From assembly GCA_036362985.1 (NCBI GenBank), contig JAYGXS010000003.1:40355091-40419090 (forward strand): a stretch of 64,000 nucleotides of DNA, given 5' to 3'. Position numbers and translations under genes: made by a program. How positions within the stretch are numbered: the first letter of the stretch is position 1; each line of letters opens with the position of its first letter. Below the pieces are notes generated by a model. The model was not told the DNA's origin. It ran no database searches and saw nothing but the letters and a program-made list of their open reading frames with translations. Shown one piece after another: positions 57,675-64,000 of this stretch. This DNA comes from Ligula intestinalis (Eukaryota > Platyhelminthes > Cestoda > Diphyllobothriidea > Diphyllobothriidae).

Positions 57675-60541
57675 CCAAGGTCAACCGGCCGGTTCTAGAA
57701 GATACCACAAGCAATAGTGGCCGATGCCTCGAAATCTATTATACCAATTGTCAGAGTCTCTTCAATAAACTTGACGAACTCAAAACAATAGTATCTGAGC
57801 AGAAACCACATACAATTGCATTAGCAGAGACTTGGCTGACCGAAGCAATAGGGATCAGCGAAGTCAGCATTGAAGGCTATCAACTGTTCCGCTGCGACAG
57901 ATCTCAACGTAGGGGCGGAGGAGTGGCACTTTATGTAGCCAATGAAATTTCCTGTTGTCAGAGGGAAATCGCAGACATAGCCCTACGACGATATGAAATA
58001 ATTTCAGGCAAAATTAAGATAAGGCAACATCCGGCACTCAATATATGCGTTGTTTATCGGCCTCCCGGCTCCAGCGAAAGTGACGACGTAGAACTGCTAA
58101 GTTCACTGACGGTTATCTGTAAGCAGGAAAATCTATTACTCCTGGGTGATTTCAACGCTCCTGGCATCGATTGGATGAGGCCTGGAGTAAAGGCCGCAGC
58201 AGCATCTTTCAATTATCAACTACTTCAGTTTTCTTTGGACGAATATCTCATTCAACACATAGACTTCACAACCCGACTGCGTGAAGGCCAAAGATCAAAT
58301 TGTCTAGATCTCGTTTTTAGTAAAGAAGAGGGGATCATAAGGGAAGTGAACTCACAACCGCCACTTGGGCTAAGCGACCACGTTGCTTTTACCTGCGTGT
58401 GTTACCTATTGTCTCCAAAATTGCAAATTAAGAGGCGCAGAAATATTTGGAAAGCCGATTTTGAAGAAATGAGACGTACCGCTTCCGCAGAAAACTGGTT
58501 ACCCAGTACGAACGATACAAATGAATTATGGCAGCATATCCAGGGGACTGTAGAGCGCTTAATTGAAGTCCATTGCCCAATGAAAGTAATAAGACCACGT
58601 GCCAGACCTCCATATGTCAACCAGCCGATAAAAAGGGCCATGAAGAAGAAACAAAGGTTGTGGAAAAAGTACGAGCATCTTCAAGATTCAACATCACTTG
58701 CCGAATATAAAGCGCAACGAAATATATGCCGTAAGGAAATACGAAATTCTAGAACTGCCTTTGAGCGTCAACTTACAACACAAGCCACAATATGTCCAAA
58801 GAAGTTTTATGGATACATCCGCAGTCAAAGGAAGCACCGGAACGACATTGCAACTCTAAGGGATAACCTCGGGAACGTAGTAACGGAAGGACCGCGGAAA
58901 GTAGAGTTACTGTCAGAGTTTTTCAGATCGGCGTTTACGATGGAATCCCCCGACGATAATTCGGGAGTAGAAGTGGGCGAAGGTACAGCCGTTATTGAAA
59001 CTGTTACCTTTTCTGTCGCAGACGTAAGACATGTCCTCAGTCACATCAAACCAGACAAGTCTCCTGGACCGGATGGGATCCCTGGACTGATACTTAAAGA
59101 ACTGTCGACCGAGCTAGCGGTGCCTCTTTCAATTCTGTTTGAGCTTTCCATGCGAACAGGGGACTTGCCTTTGCAATGGAAGATGGCCAACATCGTACCG
59201 TTATATAAGGGAGGTAGCAAGACGTCTACAAACAGCTTTCGGCCCATAAGCTTGACTTGCCTTTCCTGCAAAATGATGGAGGTCCTTGTCAAGCAGGCCA
59301 TACTAAGATTTTGCGATGAAAGTGACATCATACAAAATTTTCAACATGGCTTTCGGCAAGGGCGCTCCTGCCTTTCAAATTTACTGACTTCAATTGAGGC
59401 CTGGACAAGTGCTTTAGAAGAGGGCTTCGAAGTGGACGTAGTGTACATCGATTTCCGCAAAGCCTTTGACAGCGTGCCCCATCAACGCCTTTTGCACAAA
59501 CTGAGCGTTCTTGGCATCAAGGGAAACATTTTGGACTGGATCAGGTCATTTTTAGTCGGTCGAAAACAACGCGTTTGCATCGGGGAGGATAAATCGGACT
59601 GGGTTGACGTAGTTAGTGGGGTTCCTCAAGGCTCCGTTCTCGGTCCTCTACTCTTCATTCTCTATGTAAATGACAGCCTTCAAGAACTGGACTGCGGTAA
59701 AATCATGTTCGCCGATGACGTTAAACTCTGGCAGGTCATTAAGCGCCCAAGCGACCGAGATGCTCTGCAAAATAATCTTTGCAAACTGCAGACGTGGTCT
59801 GAGAGATGGCTGCTGGATTTCAATGTGCAAAAGTGTGCCGTCCTCCACCTGCGTCCAACAAACTACCCTATCCCCCAGAGCAGCAGGACATATCACTTGA
59901 AAAATATCCAAATTCCCGTAGCATCTACGCAAAAAGACCTCGGCATTTGGATACAGAGTAATCTGAAGCCCTCATTACAGTCTGTCAAAGCTGCAAATAA
60001 AGCCACGGGAGTGCTGCACGCTATCAAAAGGGCGTTTCTAGCCTTCGATGAAGATCTCTTTGGCAGAGTGTACGGCACATTTGTTCGGCCACACCTAGAG
60101 TATGGCATACAGGCGTGGCGGCCATGGCTAGCAAAGGACACAGCATGTCTGGAGAAAGTGCAGCGTCGGGCAACAAAGCTAGTAAGAGGTCTAAAAAACC
60201 ACACTTACATAGATAGAATGGCATGCCTCAATTTATTCCCTCTGCATTACAGGCAATAAAGAGGGGATCTTATCCTAGTTTACAAGATACTAAACGGTCT
60301 TGAGAAAGGATTACGCTTCGAAGACATGTTTCAGTGGCACCTCTCGCCTCATCTCCGTGGGCACACAATGAAGCTGCGCACGAAAATGTCCAAGCTAAAC
60401 CTCCGCTCTGAATTCTTCACGCAACGTGTCATACAACAGTGGAATAACCTTCCACAGTCAGTCGTGGAGGCAACTTCCCTTCAAATGTACAAACAACGCT
60501 TGGATAATTACATGCGTCCCCTCTCCTCTCTCCAAGTGTGA
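57644..60541 (+). pseudogene. LINE ORF2: endonuclease plus reverse transcriptase, one premature stop
   Basis: The frame encodes 871 residues to a TAA at 60257-60259, then continues in the same frame to 60541 (965 sense positions). Residues about 29-250 are an AP-type endonuclease: TNCQSL, LAETWL (catalytic Glu), LLGDFNAPGIDW, CLDLVF and LSDHVAF (catalytic His). The RT follows: KSPGPDGIPG, WKMANIVPLYKGG, FRPISLTCLSCKMME, motif A VDVVYIDFRKAFDSVP (about 597-612), GVPQGSVLGPLLF (about 658) and motif C MFADDVKLW. The C-terminal FFTQRVIQQWNNLPQ lies after the stop. The sister copy has CAA where this has TAA, so one base change separates this from an intact frame. No ATG exists before residue 178: the stretch upstream starts with TTG. 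Confidence 0.9.
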
Positions 60542-60705
60542 ACTCTAAAAACCAGACATATATTGTAAAAAACAATGCTACTCACTGTTTGCCAATACTA
60601 TGTTAGTAGTGGTAAATTTACACATGGTAAATAGGGTTTTCAAAGGCATTGCCTATTATCCTCACCAAATAAACTGAAATAAACTGAAACTGACTTGCAC
60701 CCTTA

Positions 60706-60830
60706 TCTGCGCATGTCTCAGATCTGTTTACGATTACCTATGACAAAGGATTCCCGACGGAATCCGAAACGTCAGACAAATGAATATCTTGTTCCAGTGA
60801 TCGCACCTTCGTCTTCTGAACTGCTTCCTG
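60706..60830 (+). repeat. Right inverted flank of the LINE, hammerhead-bearing repeat
   Basis: This is the inverted partner of 56140-56250. It begins about 12 bases after the LINE 3' end (TTGCACCCTTAT between them). A further partial copy of its tail in the same orientation (TTAGGCAAATAATCATCTTG then ATCCAGTGATCGAATC) lies at 60862-60905. Confidence 0.75.
60736..60776 (+). ncRNA. Hammerhead-like motif, right flank copy
   Basis: The plus strand reads ACCT-ATGA, CAAA, stem GGATTCC/GGAATCC with loop CGAC, GAAAC, GTC, AGAC. It has the same three-base loss in the core as the left flank copy, so both come from one damaged master. Stem II is perfect in both. Confidence 0.5.
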
Positions 60831-60905
60831 GGACTCGAATATTCGCTACTATTGGCAGTTAGGCAAATAATCATCTTGATCCAGTGATCGAATCTTCCTC
60901 TTTAA

Positions 60906-61261
60906 ATATCAATGCTTTCAGCCACTTACAGTTTCGTAGGTAGCCTATATGCTGATTTGAAGTTATTGAAAAAAGTTACATGTTAACTGCAGACTGCAAA
61001 CATTTCTGATCAAATAAATTAAAAGGCGTGCTAATGCCATTCAAAAAGTACCCATAATTAATTTTTTAAAGGAAAATACTATAGTGCATAGGCCATGACG
61101 CGTGGACATTTGAAACTATCGATCTATATCACGTTTTTATAATTCCTGTTTGCGTACTTTACTACTTTTAGTTTATGGTTATAAATCGTCACCATTTGGA
61201 CGAAGTACACCTATCCTTACAAGAAGGGGAAACTGTAAGGCGCACTGTGAGCATTTCCCAG
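60906..61261. other. No recognised feature; ends in a splice acceptor-like site
   Basis: AT-rich. The last bases read GAGCATTTCCCAG, a plausible 3' splice site directly before the open frame at 61262. Confidence 0.4.
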
Positions 61262-61688
61262 ATTTTCTAACTCTTTTCGTCTGGGCTTCTGGACACTAGT
61301 CCTAAAGTACGACCTCGAATCAATTGACTTCATAGGGCAACTCTGTGGGCCCATTTGGAGAATCCCTCAAGGTCTCAATGTTCGGCAGCTAGACGGCTTC
61401 CTCGCATACTTCATCGCTTTCATCCATGGTGGCAAACTCAGCCTCTACCATATAGTCTTCTATGGTTACGGCAGGGCAATTACCGATCTCCAACAGTTCG
61501 TGCTGTCTCCACTCTTTGAAGGGGATGCCTTACGCCTGGTCGTCAAACAGCGGGACAGCCAATTGCTAAAATCCATTAAGGATTTGAATCTCGGAGAAAA
61601 GCTTAATTATTCTGAGGTGACAATGAACTTTTTAATGCCTGACGGTCCGAGTTGCCTGCTGGGAACACTGAAAAGCTCGGAAATCTAG
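61262..61688 (+). CDS. Candidate host exon, unidentified protein
   Basis: One frame is open for 142 codons from the acceptor-like TTTCCCAG (AG 61260-61261) to TAG 61686-61688, with stops just upstream (TAA near 61236, TGA near 61248). There is no early ATG, as expected of an internal or last exon. The DNA is GC-richer than its flanks. The translation has balanced composition, for example SIDFIGQLCGPIWRIPQGLN, VRQLDGFLAYFIAFIHGGK, LYHIVFYGYG and LLKSIKDLNLGEKLNYSEV. I do not recognise the family. If real it could be a terminal exon ending at the TAG. GAG-GTGACA near 61617 is an alternative donor. No transposon motif is seen in it. Confidence 0.4.
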
Positions 61689-63475
61689 AGGTAATTAAAC
61701 AATGCTCTAGAAATATCTAACTGTTAGGTTCCCGAGATAGTAAAGGTAGGCTTTGACTTAGTACAGCTATAATAAGTATAAAATGAGTTCATTTTGAATT
61801 ATATTTCTGGTCGACAGTGTTTCTGCAATTTTCCAATAATATTAATATCTCAGAACGGAATTTGAACCGACCGCCAAAGCAACCACAACTATCCTCCGAG
61901 CAAAATTTGCCAATTGATATAATCAGTGGGTTCGAGGTCCCTACAGCCTTCCTACAACATATGGAATAGCGGTCGCCCTTACTGATTTTAAAATATAAAC
62001 TTTGTTTATCAAATCTCCTTAAACCGGTTCTCAGCCTACTTTAAAGTTAATTTATATACTAACTGGCATTTTTAACTTGCTGCACATTGCTTTTAAGCTG
62101 TATCTAACTACATATGAGTGTCACATATCATTATATTCGATTTTGTTTGATGCGAACATACTCGTTGTTGGTACTATTAATTCACTCAAATATGGATGCA
62201 ATCAGCGTAGAAGGAAATGCTTTGGACACATATGACTTCCAAAGACAAATGACCTTTTTATTCACACTTTCACATTCTGTACACAACGCTTCATTTATTC
62301 TTTCAGGACCTTTGACAGGGTTCTCTACAGCGTAATGAAACAATAAGCCTACATAATCGCTTAATAATTCAAAGTCACCTGTACTACTAACCTTTGCATC
62401 AAGATCTGGGTCACCTTGTCCTGGGACGAAGACGCAATCTTTATACCTGCTGAATTTTTTCGGTTAAGTTTTTGGTTTATGTCGGATAAATGTGTTTCTA
62501 GGGAGCTTAATTGGATCACAATTACACACAAGAGGTCAGTTTTGGGGTTATATATGAGTTTAGTCAAAAAAATATTGAGGGAATGGGAAATAGTCACGTC
62601 AAAGCCTAATTTATATGCATTGAGTCTGCAAACTTGCCCTGGTGGCAGCAATCTACAGAAGATCGAAATACTTAAAAATATCTGGACATTTTATGATTTC
62701 TAGTAAGTAAATTGACTGTCTTAAGTGGTGAATGAGTTTCCTCATAGCATAAAGTTGATGTAACCCAAACCAGTTGTTAATAAAGAGACATGGCTATAGT
62801 CCAAAGCATTCAAGATTAAAAAAACGACTGTAAAATAGGTAGATGCGTTCACTGGGACCATATTTATATTCGTCTGACTTTTCGGGACCAAAGCAAGAAC
62901 CAATCGTCAGATCTGATGATGATAACGACAGCGACGAGGCTAGTGAGGATATCTGTTGATCATGGGCCTGAAATAAGAGACACAAAAGCAAATATGTTGA
63001 CATTAATTGTAACCGCGTGTTTCAAATCTGACCACCATTTTCGGCCTCCGAGGAAATTAGCTTTCTTCGCGATTTAGGACTACAGGACGCTCTTGCAGCC
63101 CGTTGGGATTGAGAATATACTTCGCTTTCCCAATATCATCTCCCTCAACCACCATCAGGAAGACTTATCTACGTTCTGCAAAATATTGTACTCTTAGGAC
63201 TTTGAAAATCGTCGCCTCTACTGATTTCTCGACTTAGAAATCCATTACTCCATCGTGCATTGCAGATCAAACTTCTACGAAAACTGAGTCAATCTTCTTA
63301 TATAGAAATTCGCTGTTTTATAATTTCAAAGAACTCATCTTAGTTTAAGCATTTGGAATTATAAGAGAAACTTAATTTTTATCAACACGATGGCCCTGCT
63401 CAACTTTTGAAGTTTCTTTCTATTTAAGGCAATATCCTTGATCAGAAAATCTACTTTCGCTGATTGTGAAAAGCT
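61689..63475. other. AT-rich stretch with one hammerhead-like repeat
   Basis: No recognised protein. A minus-strand GGTCGGTTCAAATTCCG near 61865-61885 resembles a pol III B box and may be a tRNA-like remnant. Frames at 62114-62335, 62361-62703 and 62794-63003 are unrecognised. Confidence 0.4.
62871..62913 (-). ncRNA. Hammerhead-like motif, diverged copy
   Basis: The minus strand reads AGAT, CTGACGA (full seven-base core, U7 replaced by C, which the position allows), a weakly paired stem II region (GGTTCTTGCTTTGGTCC), GAAAA, GTC, AGAC. The downstream string ATATGGTCCCAGTGAACGCA matches the CTTGTTCCAGTGAACGCA of the 56.2 kb copy, so it is the same repeat family. The poor stem II makes activity doubtful. 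Confidence 0.42.
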
Positions 63476-64000
63476 TTGCAAACATATTATGGTCGACTTC
63501 TGAAGAGAAAAAGGATGTACGACCGGGGTTCGAACACAGTACCACTTACATCGGAGACGAACGTGCTTACCATTACCATCACAACACAGTCGAAGAGGCG
63601 GTTGAAAAGTGTCTTAAATTTAGCGCAGACGACGCAAGTAGACCAGCCGGTTTCCGCATGCCAATTAATGGTCCAGATGCTAGTCACCAAATTTAACCGG
63701 CTCGAACTAGAAGTCAAAGGGATGAAAGAGCTTATGTACAGTTCTTTTAATCCTGGAGGAAACTACACAAAGAGCAACCCCTAGTAGAATGGGGGGTGGT
63801 GTGCCTAACATATCCACAGGAAACAAGCAAGTGGTGTTTAAGCTACCCGTAAAAAGCAGTCCAGTCGCGCCTCCCAAAGAGCCAAAGACTAATAGCAAGA
63901 GGCCACCGGCTACAACACAAGAAGGTTGCCTTGTCACAAAAGAGAATCTGCCGGGCTTTTCCAATAAGATAATATCAGATCAAAAGGTAGTCACAGCCCA
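63476..64000 (+). pseudogene. Second LINE ORF1, cut by the window edge
   Basis: The frame 63476-63784 (102 codons) reads, after the antisense tRNA-like part, KRRLKSVLNLAQTTQVDQPV, LVTKFNRLELEVKGMKELMY (coiled-coil-like) and SFNPGGNYTKSNP, then stops. After a frame change, ATG 63789 opens a frame that stays open to the window end: GGGVPNISTGNKQVVFKLPV, SSPVAPPKEPKTNSKRPPAT, GCLVTKENLPGFSNKIISDQ. The heptad-like LEL.VKGMKEL and the Pro/Lys-rich linker fit a LINE ORF1. It differs in sequence from the ORF1 at 56.2 kb. RT and endonuclease would lie beyond 64000. Confidence 0.5.
63520..63582 (-). repeat. tRNA-like sequence antisense to a second LINE ORF1
   Basis: On the minus strand TGTGTTCGAACCCCGG is a B-box match, and TGGTAAGCACGTTCG about 35 bases upstream is A-box-like. 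As at 56.2 kb, it lies at the very start of a LINE ORF1 and in opposite orientation to it. Confidence 0.45.

Larger units (their letters stand above)
56320..60694 (+). mobile_element. Nearly complete CR1-like LINE
   Basis: The element contains ORF1, ORF2 (endonuclease and RT) and a short 3' UTR ending in short tandem units (AAATAAACTG twice) without a long poly-A, as is usual for CR1-type LINEs. The 5' end is set just inside the antisense tRNA-like sequence and is uncertain by about 100 bases. A 5'-truncated relative lies at 52.5-54.1 kb. One nonsense change in ORF2 is the only clear defect I see. Confidence 0.8.

Noticed and set aside
1..64000. CRISPR arrays, bacterial operons, rRNA genes or functional tRNAs
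   Set aside because: No regularly spaced repeats, no prokaryotic gene layout, no rRNA sequence. The tRNA-like blocks all lack a good cloverleaf.

Overview
The window is eukaryotic. It has no operons, coding is sparse, and decayed transposable elements make up much of it. The mix of elements (Penelope-like elements with GIY-YIG nucleases, RTE and CR1-type LINEs with flatworm-like protein sequence, mariner, a GTF2IRD2/ZBED-like hAT, tRNA-derived SINEs), together with a protocadherin ectodomain on one uninterrupted frame, suggests a flatworm, most likely a tapeworm. That placement is inference from sequence style, not a database result. Two 10-base N runs (11780-11789 and 41166-41175) show this is a scaffolded draft assembly.

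Layout. 1-11.8 kb is AT-rich non-coding DNA holding a 5'-truncated Penelope-like element (PLE) with a hammerhead-like hairpin behind it (about 4.8-5.6 kb, minus) and an RTE LINE fossil (6.3-7.2 kb, minus). 11.8-15.7 kb holds a dead mariner, a solo hammerhead-like repeat and an internally deleted hAT with both ends visible. 17-19.3 kb holds a PLE nuclease scrap and a tRNA-derived SINE. 19.4-31.1 kb is almost featureless. 31.1-34.2 kb (minus) holds the only clear host gene, a seven-cadherin-repeat protocadherin exon. Its apparent stop codon overlaps a good splice donor, so the cytoplasmic tail is probably encoded further downstream.

34.9-40.2 kb is a graveyard of six PLE fragments in alternating orientation. 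One of them has a hammerhead-like motif about 100 bases past its stop codon on the same strand. 40-46 kb has a GC-rich repeat, RTE fragments in both orientations (one carrying an insertion of about 450 bases) and the end of another LINE. 47-50 kb has an old LINE and a cluster of SINE copies. 52.5-60.7 kb holds two copies of one CR1-like LINE. The first is 5'-truncated and dead. The second is nearly complete, with ORF1 and ORF2 both readable and one CAA-to-TAA change near the end of ORF2. 61.3-61.7 kb has an open frame without ATG bounded by a splice acceptor, a candidate unannotated host exon. A further LINE ORF1 runs off the right edge.

The most interesting signal is a family of hammerhead-ribozyme-like hairpins with a minimal stem III, at 4.8, 13.2, 35.4, 56.2, 60.7 and 62.9 kb. 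One or two lie directly behind PLE nuclease frames. Two lie in inverted orientation on either side of the nearly intact LINE. One of those sits immediately downstream, on the same strand, of a tRNA-like pol III promoter, which makes a SINE-like tRNA-plus-hammerhead unit. A second notable point is that LINE ORF2 has no ATG before its endonuclease domain and overlaps ORF1 in the -1 frame, with a slippery-type heptamer at the start of the overlap.
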